Source: Melanocharis versteri (Eukaryota > Chordata > Aves > Passeriformes > Melanocharitidae). Taken from it: a DNA stretch of 64,000 nt. Location: NCBI GenBank assembly GCA_013397845.1, contig VZTG01010202.1:67494-131493 (forward strand), read 5' to 3'. A program made the position numbers and the translations under genes. Of the stretch, positions 10,358 through 22,255 are shown piece by piece (position 1 is the first letter of the stretch; the number at the start of each line of letters is the position of its first letter). The notes beneath the pieces are model-generated. The model searched no databases and had not been told where the DNA came from. It worked only from the letters and a program-made list of their open reading frames with translations.

Positions 10358-13300
10358 CTGAAAAACAAAAAGAATAAAAAGTATATTCAACTTAGTACCT
10401 CAGACCTAGGTTCTGCACTTTTTGAATCCTAAGCAATAAGATAAAGATAAGTAGCCTTTTTTTATCACTTATAGGATACTTTATTTCAATTCACACACAA
10501 AAATCAGTCTAGCACCGTAACTCCTAAGAAAAAAATAAAACACACATTTAGGGCTCGCTTAAAGAAAAGACTACTCCATTATCCTCAGACGGTCTGGCAG
10601 CTCAGTATGTCTTTATTGACAGTTATCCAATATGGCTTAATTCCACTTCTAAAACCTCAAAACGTTTTTATTGGTCAAACACAGCAGACCAGACAAAACC
10701 ATATCCTCTGGAATACAGCATCTCAAACATTATTATAAAAGTATAGTATCACAAACAAACCAGAAATGTGATCTATAAGACAGAATAATAGTTGGAACCC
10801 ATAGAGCAAGAAAAGCAACAGAAAATTTCAGAAGCCCTTTTATGACTTTTAACTGTTTCTCAACTCTGGAAAGCCACATACAATACTGTACTGAATTATA
10901 TACTGTAAGTAGTCCTGATAATGTCAGGTTTCAGTGCAAAATCTCAGTGATTAGTAGTAACAAATACTCCAAGACTCCACAACAATTATGCCAAAAGACT
11001 TCTAGAAAAGAATTAGAAAATATTAAATGTAAACGTTTTCACCTACTCTCATTAAAATTTATTTGTATCTACACAGATTGTAATTCAAATGCAAACGTAT
11101 CTAGGAAGAAGTGGCCATAATGACGCCAACAGTTGTAAAGCACTCCCTTTTCCTTCCTCCTTAGGATGATACTGTGCTCTCTTCAACTGCCTGCTCTGTT
11201 ACCGCTTTCAGTTTGCTACCTGATCTAGAAGTAAGCAGGAGTTTTCAGTATAATAAAATACTGATGGATATGTGCTAGAACCTATCACAGAGGTGACTTG
11301 AAAACACCTTTGAAGAAAGCCAGCCAGGTGGCAGATCCCTATAAAAAGGTCTAGTCTGCAAAAGGAAATTAGACTATATACAGATACGGAAACAAGGTAT
11401 TAGATTCATATTCAGTAAGGATAACTGCAACAAAAGAACATCTTCAGAAACATCAGGCTTCATTTTGGAATCTGTGGCTCTACACCTCTTCGCCTGCTCT
11501 CACCACTTCCTTTGTGCTTTCAGTCCTTGGACTCTGACACATGATGACCTAAGGCAGAAAAAACTAAGCCAGGGAAAAACTACAGGCAGCAAGCCATTTT
11601 TTCATGGCCCTGAGAACTGCAGTATTTAGGTCTCCATGGAACTGGGGTTGAGAGGACTCTACCAGTGTCTTGATTGACTCTAACTGCCTTTTAAATGTAC
11701 CAACAGCTGTTTACTTAGGCACCTGTGTTTATTTTGACCTTTTTCTTCCCCAGCAGTTTTTGGAGGAAGAACATTCCCCATTGTCGGTCCCATGCATAAA
11801 CAGCAAATGCTAGCAAATCTCAAATGTTTAGGCTATTTGAACAGAATATACAAATGCTGCATCAATGCAAATACATCCATCAGATAAAGAACTGTTTGCT
11901 TTCCTGATCAGGAAAATAATGTATTTAGAAAGAACTTCATTTTCACCCTAAGGGGATAGTACTTTAAAGCAGTTCTGGCCATTGTGAGTAACACCTCTCA
12001 GATTTAGCATGCAAAGACACTTTGAATTATCCACAATACTGAGCAATTCACAATCACAAAGGCACAATACATTCAAATATAGAAGAGACAAGATGTAAAC
12101 ATAATCTTTGGCAGGAAAACTGAATCAACAAACTCCTCAAAGCACCAGTATTTCCCAGGTTATTTACTGTACTTTGGAGAGCCTTTTATTAACTGTCCTA
12201 TATTTCTTCTTATTCCTAGACTATTTAAAGTTAAAAACAAAACACACCTGTTGACATTCTTTAATGCCATAAATCTAGGTTAGAACCTTCCTTACTTAAA
12301 ACACAGCTTGACTGTCTATCCAATGTTATTCCTCCAGGAGTTACTTCTAACAGAACTCAAAGTGGTGAATCTAATTTAAAACAAAAATACAGAATTATGA
12401 CTTCTTTCACATAGTTAATGTGAAATTTTATCCTTAATGCAGCAGCTACAAATGACAGATGTTCTCAAATTCTAGTAAATTTCAGACAAATTTAAGCATA
12501 TTTTTCATTGTTTTTTGCATCCTGCAAATTTTAAATGTGTGTGTAGTCTATAACCACTATCCATATTATGAGCAAAACTGCATCTAGGAAAAACTCACAT
12601 TTCCTCTCCTCTCTCCACAGTGTGTTATGGTTTAGAGCTATTCCATTTTAACTGACCTCTCTCTCCACCCTGCCCTGCATTTTCTCCAGAAAACTAAAAA
12701 GCAGCTGTTAGAAAAATAGTTTTTCATTATCTGTATTCTCTTTATATAGTCTACGGTCAAGAAGGAAGGCAGCAAAACACCATAAAGCTTTAATCAGAAA
12801 TCTAGACACTTGCTATTCATATCTTTGGGAAACAAGCCAACCTTGAATTCAGTAGAACATTAATTAGGAGTAAATTCCACTGGTGTCAATTTGAGCGATA
12901 AAATTACTTTTAACTACAATGATTATCACTTTGTTTCCTTAAAAGATACCATGAAAAGATTTATAAGTTGGTTCAACGACCTAAGTGTTCCAAACTGTAA
13001 CAGCAAAGTTTTCGTGAATTATGCAGAAGCACAAACTTTTATCATCAACTTTATTACAAAGTATCATCTCAAAAAATGTTATTTCCCCCTCAAACTGTTG
13101 AAGCGCAGCATACTTTTTTTAGTTTAGTTAGCTAAATAAAACAACTCCTCTAATTAATACTGGAAAACACAGAACTCTTGAAACAATAAAAAAATTAATA
13201 CAGCTGCATGGCATGTTTTTCTCTCATAGCACTTCAGTCCTACTGACTAGCAATACTATTCCTTATATCCAGGCAGTACTTATTAAACTTATTAAAATTA

Positions 13301-15428
13301 TGATGGAATTCATAATTTCTCTATCACATATACTAGATAATGGTAGACATTCCTTTTTGCCCTGTATTTTTCCTTTGGGATAAGGACGTTTAGAAAGCAA
13401 CTTTCAGACTAAGTTTTTCCTAAAGTCTATTCAGTATTTGAACCAGAGAAAACATCTTATTTTCTGCTATAAGTTACATGAGAAGTAAGTGAATACTATC
13501 AAATAACTTTACAAAGCTGGTTACGTTCCATCAAATGTCACAGCTGCATATCTGGAACTACAGAGGAAGATCAACCAACATTGTGAAAATGATGGCTAGT
13601 AATAAATGGTCATGCCCTACCAAAGCTAATAAAATCTGCTCAGCTAGTTGCTTGTAAAAGACTAATTCTTCTGCCACAGTACACATTCAGTGCTTTAATA
13701 ATGATCATGTGATTTCATAATTATGGTTATCTAATAAAATTGTGGCTATATTATGCTGTTAAATGTATAACCTTTTTTCATTTCTTCACTCTACCATACC
13801 AAAAATGAGATTATGCAATATGCATAGTAAATGGGGTATTTGTATTTCAAGTAAGAATTTCAAATCTTTTGAAAGAATTAAATCCCAAAACTAAGCTGGA
13901 TTCTTCAACACAGCAGAATTCCTAATGTAAGCCTTCCTTTGAGATAGGTTAGCCAAACCAGAGAGAAACCTTCAACTGAACCTTCTTGTATCTGCACTTT
14001 CCCCACACACATTTCCTTTTTTTTTTTAACTTTCAGGTCGCAAAACACTTAAGACATTCAAAATCACAGTTGACTAGACATGTGACCAGTGTCATTATCC
14101 TAGACACCTCAAAGGTCAGCTTCACAGAAAATAAAAGCAGCTGGACAGTTACTACACTTAGAGAACTTTATCAGTGCTTACAGTCCGAGAGATTCAGTGA
14201 CAATTGTCAGATCTCTGTCTAGAAATTTTTGGGTCTATCACTTTACCACACTGAAATTAAAAGTATAGTATTTTAACACACATCAAAGTCAAAGTACAAT
14301 GCTGACTAAAAATGGGGGAAAAAACTACTAGAAAAATACACACAAAGCTTATATTCACACTAAGAATTATAACAAAAAGCGTCTAATGACAATTTACCTT
14401 TAGGCCCCCTAAGAGGAAAACCTTACTCACATGGTCATGCTTACTACAAACAACTAATTCATAGTCAGTCTCTATGGCTAGTGTCAAAAGGTACTGTCCA
14501 GGTCAGTAGAGAAACGGCCACAATCAGAATAAAACCTAACAGAATATCATGTTGGCTATGCTCTCCAAATATACTAATTCACTTAACAAACAATATACAA
14601 ATCAAAACAAAACAAGATTTACTACAACTTTCAGTATCTATCTTTTCATATGCAACACTTTGTTTACATGCCTTACATCAATGAGTCTTTATTCTGCTTT
14701 TGCAAAGTTTTCAGCAAGCAGCTCTTCCTGTTCTGCACTGTATCAACAAACCACAGTTAAATAACTTCTTAAAAAACAAAAAACCTTTCAATATTACCAT
14801 TCAAAATGTTTGTTAGAACTTTTAATATCATCTCCTTAGAACTGATTGACTGGAGATTTGATTTTAAGCAGGCTTGTTTCAAAGGTGACTTACACAATCT
14901 TCCCACACTAAGACAACATATTACATTGATAATCTGACCAAATTCTGCTAGGTTGTACTGAATTACATAGAGGTTCTTTTATTTTTTATTGCACACAAGC
15001 AAAAAAGCAGAGAGTATTTACAAGACTTTTCTCAGAATGTTCCACACACATTTGTTTTATCATTAAAATAAAAATGGACAGTTACAAAATGGGACAGTAT
15101 TAGCTCTGCTTTTAATTCAACTTTTCACTTATTACGTAAGCACTGTAAAGGTAAAGATACATGACAACTTCCAAACTATGCAAAGATTTTATTACTCTCT
15201 TTCTATAACACTAGTATTTAAACAGTAGCAAAAAAATTAAATTAACATTTTCTAGGCTATGTTGAGGACTGTATTCTAATATGAATCTTTAATGCCTTTA
15301 AAAACAAAACACACACACTCTCAAACCTACAAATTCATACTGTGGACACACACACAAGTCAAGCAGGATATTGCCTTTTTTAATGTCAGCAGTAGGTGTG
15401 ACGTTTGATGCATTTACAAGACAATATA
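10358..15428. other. Intron 4, AT-rich, nothing recognised
   Basis: Five kilobases of AT-rich intron without recognisable CR1 or LTR sequence. Several 67-92 codon open frames (10842-11120, 12891-13127, 13986-14222, 14481-14684) show no family resemblance and no splice context and are taken as chance. Confidence 0.55.
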
Positions 15429-15839
15429 TTATAGTTCACGATGCCAGATTCTGAAAGCAGAGACTTGGACAGAGAGGCTCTCCTTTTCTCCTTGGACTGG
15501 GAGCTGTAGGCAGGTGAACATTAGAGTACCTGGGGAAAGAACTGGCCTGAGAGAACAGCCAGCAACAACGCCAGAGGCTCTCGACTCTGCACACATCCCT
15601 GCCCCACGCCACGGAAGAACATACCAAGGTGTGGAGCCCTGATCCCGCCACAAACCCGGCCCTGTCCATGGTGCTGCAGGATCGCCCCTGTCCCACAGGG
15701 GAGGGGACACCACTGCCACCACCCCAGCTGCTCCCTTCCTGTACTCAGAACTGACTCTGCGACTGGCACTATCACAAATGCTCAGTGGGCATCTACAGCT
15801 TCCAAGTCCAAGTGCAAACCCACAGATGTAAACACCCAA
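15429..15839 (-). other. GC-rich island with a 136-codon open frame in intron 4
   Basis: Base composition shifts from AT-rich to GC-rich at about 15440 and back at about 15840. A minus-strand open frame runs 136 codons (15839 to 15429) with high Gly, Arg, Ser and Cys content, and other frames are open too, as expected in GC-rich DNA. It has no CR1 landmark and I do not recognise the protein. It could be an LTR or other mobile fragment, a lost processed pseudogene, or a regulatory element. It reads in the same direction as UHRF2. Confidence 0.35.
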
Positions 15840-16394
15840 ACGTCCATGAAGAACCAGTTAAAAAGCAGGTCGATGACCCATAAAGGTGATACACTGAAGG
15901 CTTCATATATGAAAAACAAAGATAAAGGGCTGTGCTTGGCATCACAGGGCATGGTCTAAGCTCAGTCAACTCCTCTATGTGTTTTCAGACTGAACTGCAG
16001 TGCACAGAAACAATGCTAAGAGTCTGTTCAAGACATCATTCCAAGGGTCTGGGTTAGTCAACAAGTTCCTTCATGCTAGGAAGAAGCAAAGACACAAACA
16101 GGTGATTCTTACTATAAGAGGTTAAACACTTCTATCCAGATTTTAAATTATATTGCAATTCAGCAAGTAGATGCAGCACACACTCATCATGAACTCAGAC
16201 AGAGTTACAGCAGACTGATCTGTGAACCTTGCCAGAGTGAGTGAGAATCTCAGCTCAAAAACAAAGACAGGAGAAGAAGCACCTCCCTTCATAACAAACT
16301 CACAGAGATACTGTTGGGATTAAAAGACCTTCCAAAAAAACAAAGAATAGAAAATAAAGAGTCCTGAAAACACAGAAACGTATTAAGCACTCTG

Positions 16395-16607
16395 GAAAAA
16401 ACAAACAAACAAACAAAATACAAACCAGAAAACAAAACCGAAAAACCAAACCAACCAACCAAAAAAACACAAACCCCAAACCTCCCAAAACCTAAGTGAA
16501 TAAATCAACAACAAAACCCCAAAATATAAGGTGCTCTAAAACCAGCCAACCAAAAAAAACCCCAAAAACCAACCAGCCAATCACAAAAACCAAAAACCAA
16601 AACCAAA
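16395..16607. repeat. A/C-rich low-complexity tract (AAACC/AAACAAAC type)
   Basis: The plus strand consists almost wholly of A and C in shifting units such as AAAC, AACC and CAAAAACC, running straight into an assembly gap. The complementary strand is TTTGG/GGTTTTT-like. This irregular tract probably arose by slippage and likely caused the gap next to it. Confidence 0.8.
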
Positions 16608-16667
16608 NNNNNNNNNNNNNNNNNNNNNNNNNNNNNNNNNNNNNNNNNNNNNNNNNNNNNNNNNNNN
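16608..16667. other. Assembly gap (60 N) beside the A/C-rich tract
   Basis: N from 16608 to 16667; the right flank resumes with an A run and GAGAGA. The gap lies in UHRF2 intron 4, between no identifiable coding parts. Confidence 0.99.
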
Positions 16668-17339
16668 AAAAAAAAAGAGAGAGAAGCCAAGGAAACCTGA
16701 AGGCATTTACCATAACATCACATGACATTTCCAAGGAATAGTCATATCAAACCAAAAGGCAAGGAGAACTGCTTGCAAGGGTGGCCAAACCCACATTTCT
16801 AGCCTAGAAAGTTAGTAATGAATTTATTATCATGGCTTGAATGTATATGACAGCATTACTGTAATGAAAAAACTTGGCATCCCGGGATTCTCCTGCTCAG
16901 AGTATGATGAATCTAATTCATCAAGAATTCCTGAAAGTCAGAAAATCCTAGAGAGAAAAAGAAGTCCTAACTAATTTGGCATTTAGAGGGCAGCTGCTTA
17001 CTTTGGAATATCATAATTCCTTATATTGCCCAATTCTCTTCAGAAAAATTACAGCAAATGCTTTCACTACGATTTCTAATTTCATTAGTGCGTGATATTA
17101 AATCCTCCATTTAAGTGTTCAATGGCCATTACATAATGGTAATACAGCCTTTCCAGGTCTTACGTGCCTGAGTGGAATCTCTGATTATCCTGTAATTATT
17201 AATCTTTATATTGATAAATCCAAGTATCCATAGACTAGTGGGTTTAACTGTTGGAGAAATTCCCCAACAAACAAGTGAGAAAAGCACACTTTGGTACCTC
17301 TCTGAAACACCTACACACCAATGTGTGGCAATGAACAAA

Positions 17340-19330
17340 GGGGATTACAGAGGTCTGCGTATCCCATGACAACACTGGGATCATGGAGACATGGTGGGAT
17401 AGCTCACATGACTGGAATGCTGTGACTAATGGGTAAGGGCTCCCCAGGAAGAAGAGGCTAGGAAGACTAAGAGGAGCTGCCCCTTATATGAGGGCAGGTC
17501 AGGAACTAGTCAAGAGCTTACAGGTCAAGGTTAGCAGACAGAACAACATCGGCGATGCTGTAATCAGTGCCTGCTATAGGGAGTAAATATATGAAGATCC
17601 CTTCAGAAAACTGGAAAAAGTTTCATGTTTACAGACCCTGTTCTCACAGGGAACTTGAAGCACTGTGGCATCTGCTGGAAGGTCAATGAAGCAGAACACA
17701 AACAACATAGGGAATTTCTGGAGTGCAGTGGTAACAGCTTCCTGATAGCGGAGAAGCAAATTGCTAGACCCGATACACACAAACTGTGAAGAATTTGTCA
17801 CAAGACATTAAAGGTTGTCTGCAATGATGATGAGACGATGGAGTTCAGAATCCTTAGAGGAAGGATAAAGTACAAGACAACCCTGGATTTCAGGACAGTA
17901 GAATGTAATCTCTTCAGAGATCTACTTGGAAAAATCCTACAAGATACCCTGTAGAGAAGGGCCCAGTAAAGCTAGTTGATATTTAAGGATCATCCCAAGG
18001 TCAAAAATGGTCTATCACCACGTGCAGGACATCAAAAGCAACAGGAAGCCTGCAGAAATGAATAAGGAGCTTAGATATAAAAAGGAAATGTGTAAGAGAT
18101 GGAAGCTGGGACAGTTGATCTGGGGCAGGAAGAGGTATGTCTTATTGTGTAGGCATACGGTTGGGAAAACCAAGGTCTTCCTTGATTTGAATCTGGGGGG
18201 TAAAAAGGAAAACCAGAGAAAATGTGGGGGCATTGCTAAATATAGCAGAGCCCCTGATGACAATAAACACAGAAAAACCAAGGCACTCAGCACTTAATCT
18301 TTGCCTCAAGTATTTACTGCTAAGACCAGTGTTTAGGAATCTGAAGTCCCCAAGAGTAGAAGGAATGGCCAAAGCAAGGAAGACTTAGTTTCAGTGGAAG
18401 ATTAGGTTATGGAGCATTTACACAGGACATATCGAAGTCTATTTGCCATAACAGGTCATACTCATGAGCTCTGAGGGAGCTGCCTGATGTTTGAATGAGT
18501 GCACTCCTAATCCTGCTATTGAAAGGTGACTGCACCTTCCTTTTAAATAGAAGAGAGCAAATATCACTTGTCTTCAAGAAGGAAGATTGATGACAGACTG
18601 ATCAGCCTCAACTCAATCCCTGGGAAAGTGAATATTAGTTGGCTCTGCCACCATTTAGAGTTGGACAGAAAGGAATTTCATCATGCTCAACAAAGAAAAA
18701 TTCAAGTCCTGCACAGAAGGAGTACCAGTACCTGCCAAGTGTCTCCACCTGACTGGAGAGCAGCTTGGTAGAGAGACACCTTGAGGAACATAAAAAAACC
18801 AAGCTGACCATAAACCAGTTATGTGCCCTTGCAAGCAAAGAAGGTCCACAGCTTCTTGGACTACATTGAGAGTAGCACTGCCAGCAGGTAGAAGGAAGAT
18901 GAATACTGCTCATGACTCAGCATTAGTTAGGCCAGGTGTAGGCTACCCAGAGAACACAGACATGGGTTTACACGAGTGGTTCTAGAAAAGGGATACAAAA
19001 ATGATTAATGAACTGAACATCCTTGATACAGGAGTATCAAGGAGTGATAGTCTGGAGAATAGAAGGGTTGTGTGAGGACGGCTCTTACCTATGTGTATAA
19101 ACAGGGGGCAAGACTCTTCTAACCAGTCCACTGCCAGGATAAGAAGTAAGAGGTACAAACACATGAAAAACCCATTTTGTGTGGCAAGAGTGAATTTTCT
19201 TTTTACAGTGGATTGTTCAGAAAGCTTGTTGAGTAACCATCCATAACATTATTAAAACCCCAACTACACTTAATCCTAGACAATCTGCTCTGGCTGATCC
19301 TGCTTGAACTATCTCAGGAGCTCCTTTCTA
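17340..19330 (+). mobile_element. Strongly decayed CR1 LINE
   Basis: Broken plus-strand frames give CR1 endonuclease landmarks: ETWWDSSHDWNAVTNG near 17388-17436, a CYR block near 17570, and the linker block with KRWKLGQLIWGRKR near 18092-18140. After that comes a reverse-transcriptase fragment SLNSIPGKV near 18605-18633. A 3' region resembling CR1 tails (CTCTGGCTGATCCTGCTTGA near 19290) ends the copy. Large internal parts are missing. It lies in UHRF2 intron 4. Confidence 0.8.
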
Positions 19331-19431
19331 TCCTGAAAGTTTCTCTTAAATGTATACATATGCTTAAACACCACTCCTTTTTTCTTTTTTATTTTCATAA
19401 TGCTTTGCCTAATATTGTGCTAACACTATTT

Positions 19432-19450
19432 CCCACCCACCCACCCACCA
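19432..19450 (+). repeat. (CCCA)n microsatellite
   Basis: A short run of four to five CCCA/CCAC units, perfect over about 19 bases. Confidence 0.85.
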
Positions 19451-20059
19451 TTTGCCTTTTTGCACTTAAACTTGTTTTCTTCTGTTCTTCTTCTTCTGTT
19501 TGGACTTATTTTCCTCAGTAGGAACAAATTAATCTTCAAAACACTTCTAAATATCACCCCCCCTAAAAAGCAAGTCAAAAGACTCTGTGATTCCAAGTCT
19601 GCATGTTTATTAGAGAAAGGACACTTACAAATACTGAATATATAGTTTATGTTCTGGAAAACCAAACAAAACCCTCAAGATCCAAGTCAACCCATTCTTC
19701 ACCTTCAAAATATACTTTTATCGTACAGTAATCGTTATAACACCCAAAACATTTGAAATTTCAACACTTTTTACTTATGCTTTTTTCTGTTGTTGTTAAA
19801 GCAATTAACATTTTAACACATAATTAATTGAAATGTTAAGCTTTTAGTTGCAATCCAAAGAATCAATTTTCTGCCCCTCTGCTGAAATTTGCTGCAGTTT
19901 ATGCATCTCTCTTTTGTGCATTTAGATGAGGGGGCTGTGTTTAGAGGTGAATGGAATAGTAGCTGAGTGGAATATTCTTGATGCAGTTTAATTAGTGCTT
20001 AGTAAAGGAGAGTAAATCACTTTCCCCAGTCTTCTACTTATCCTTCTTTTTATACAGCC

Positions 20060-20945
20060 TAAATACTGTTAATCTTCATTACACACTGCTGGCTCATATT
20101 CACTTTGCTTCCTATCAAGACCCACAGATCCCTCTCATCCGAGCTACTTCCCAGCCAGTACTGCTTCAAGGGGCTGTGCCTTCCCAGGTGTAAGAAAACT
20201 CTGCATTTATCCACCTTGGTTTTCTTGAGTCTCCTACCACCCATTCCTCCTTTGCCTGTTCAGGTCCCTCTGATTGGCAGCACTACCCCTGAATTTCCAT
20301 CAATTTAGCGTGTCTGCAAACTTGGCAAGAGTCCACTGTATAGCCACAAGATGCTGAACAGTACAGGTACCAGGATACATCCCTGCAGTTCCTTGCTTGT
20401 CACCACTTTCCAGGTAGTGTGCGACTTACTAACCACTATCCTTTGAGCCCAGTCATTCAATGTTTTCCTTTACTAAACCTACCTGGTTGTCCATCCTCCC
20501 AGATTACTACAGGAATCACCAGACTGGGACAGGACATTATGGGACATTTACACATTGGATTAAATTACAACTTTTGCTCTACACTTGACCACAGAGATAA
20601 TAATTTTATCACAGAAGGCGGATGAACTTGTAAGGCATGATGTCCTCTTGGAAAAAAAATTCACTCTGGCTATTCCAAATCATCACCACTTGGCCAGCAC
20701 TTCAAGAGAACTGTACCCTTTTTTCCACAGACTGAAATAAGGCTGACAGGCCCTCTTTTAAAACTGATGCAGTATTTGCCTTTCTCCAGCTGTCAGGGAC
20801 AAAAGTCAAAGTGGTATTATTAAAAGTCAAATGTCTGTTGACACAAGCTGTGCATTTAACCAGGTTTTGGTCCACAGGATCTGCTTGCTCCTTTTCCTTC
20901 AGATGATTTGCCCTCCGAAGTCTTACTTTTTTCACCATTAGGACT
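20060..20945 (-). mobile_element. Old CR1 LINE, reverse-transcriptase region
   Basis: The plus strand shows the complement of CR1 ORF2: GGGGCTGTGCCTTCCCAGGTG, CTGCATTTATCCACCTTG, CAGGTCCCTCTGA.TGGCAGCAC and later AGGCTGACAGGCC, the complement of the RPVSL block. Scattered indels and stops break every long frame. The 3' tail is not preserved. Confidence 0.82.
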
Positions 20946-21527
20946 AAAAAGGGGCTACTTACTCTTGGGCTCTCTCTTTAAGGCAGACTTGGTTTATCAC
21001 TAAAATTCCAGAATTTCAAAGAACAGTATATCCACAGTCCAAAAGACTAAGCACAAATTAAAAGCATCTAGTCTATTTTCCCTCCATTTTGGGAAACAAA
21101 ACAATCAAATATCAGTTTCCCCATATTGGTAGTTAAAATCAGGCGATACGCAGGGAGACGGCACAAAGGACAGATCAGTTACTTTTTACGTTCTCTTTTT
21201 AAGAATCAGGAAAAGGAAGTATGAAGATAAAATATTTATTCCATATCAGAAAAGAAAGAGAGACAAGCAAATCTTAAAACAGTAATCCTTCAAATCCTTT
21301 CTATACAATGGAACCTCCTGAAGATTTGTCCTCTTTAAGGTAGAATGATGAAGCATGCAGGTAAATAGTATGGAGGAATAGCTGTGATCTGTGCAGAACC
21401 TGTCCATCACAACTATTCAGGGAGCATTTGTAAAATGGAAACTTTTGTCCAAAGGAAAGGAGAAAGAAATATGAAAAGGGTATCTATAATAAGTCAGCCA
21501 AATATTTCTCAAAATGTACTCTTCCAC

Positions 21528-22255
21528 AGAATCATACAATGGTTGGGTTAAAAGGGACCTTAAAGATCATCTAGTTGCAATCCCTGGCCAGGGACAGGGA
21601 GGCTTTCCTCTAGACAAGGCTGCTCAGAGCTCCATCCAACCTGGCCTTGAACACTAACAGGGATGGGGCATCCATAGCTTCCTGAGCAACCTGTTTCTAT
21701 GCCTCATCACCCTCACACTACAAAATTTCTTCCCAGTATCTACTCTAAACCTACTCTTTCAGTTTGAAGCCACTGCCCCTTGTTCTGTCACTACATGCTC
21801 TTGTACAAAGTCTCTCTGGCTTTCTTGAAGGCTCCCCTCAGGTACTGGAAGGCTGTAAATAGGTCTCCCCAAAGCCTTCTCTTCTCCAGGCAGAACAATT
21901 CCAATTCTCCCAGCCTTTCCTGCAAGAAGAGGTGCTCCATCCCCCTCCACTATCTTGGTGGCCTCCTCTGGACTTGCTCCAACAGATCCATCCTTCCTGT
22001 CCCCTGCCAGGAACCCAGAGCTGGATGCAGCACTGCAGGTGGGGTCTCAGCAGAGCAGAGCAGAAGGGCAGAATCCCCTCCCTGGCCCTGCTGCCCACGC
22101 TGCTCTGGATGCAGCCCAGGACACGTTTGGCTTTCTGGGCTGGGCGCGCCCATGGCTGGGTCATGTCCAGCCTCTCACCCCCCAGCACCCCCAAGTCCTT
22201 CTGGGCAGGGCTGCTCTGATCTGTCCATCCCTAGTCAGTATCAACACCAATGGCT
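21528..22255 (-). mobile_element. Young CR1 LINE 3' fragment
   Basis: About 730 bases of minus-strand CR1, beginning at its 3' end with CAGAATCATACAATGGTTGGGTT and running to the late ORF2 region. Positions 22010-22170 are the near-identical reverse complement of 46860-47020 and of 95-240, so all three belong to one young subfamily. It lies in UHRF2 intron 4 in the gene's sense direction. Open frames of 60-170 codons across it on either strand are by-products of its GC-rich sequence. Confidence 0.94.
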
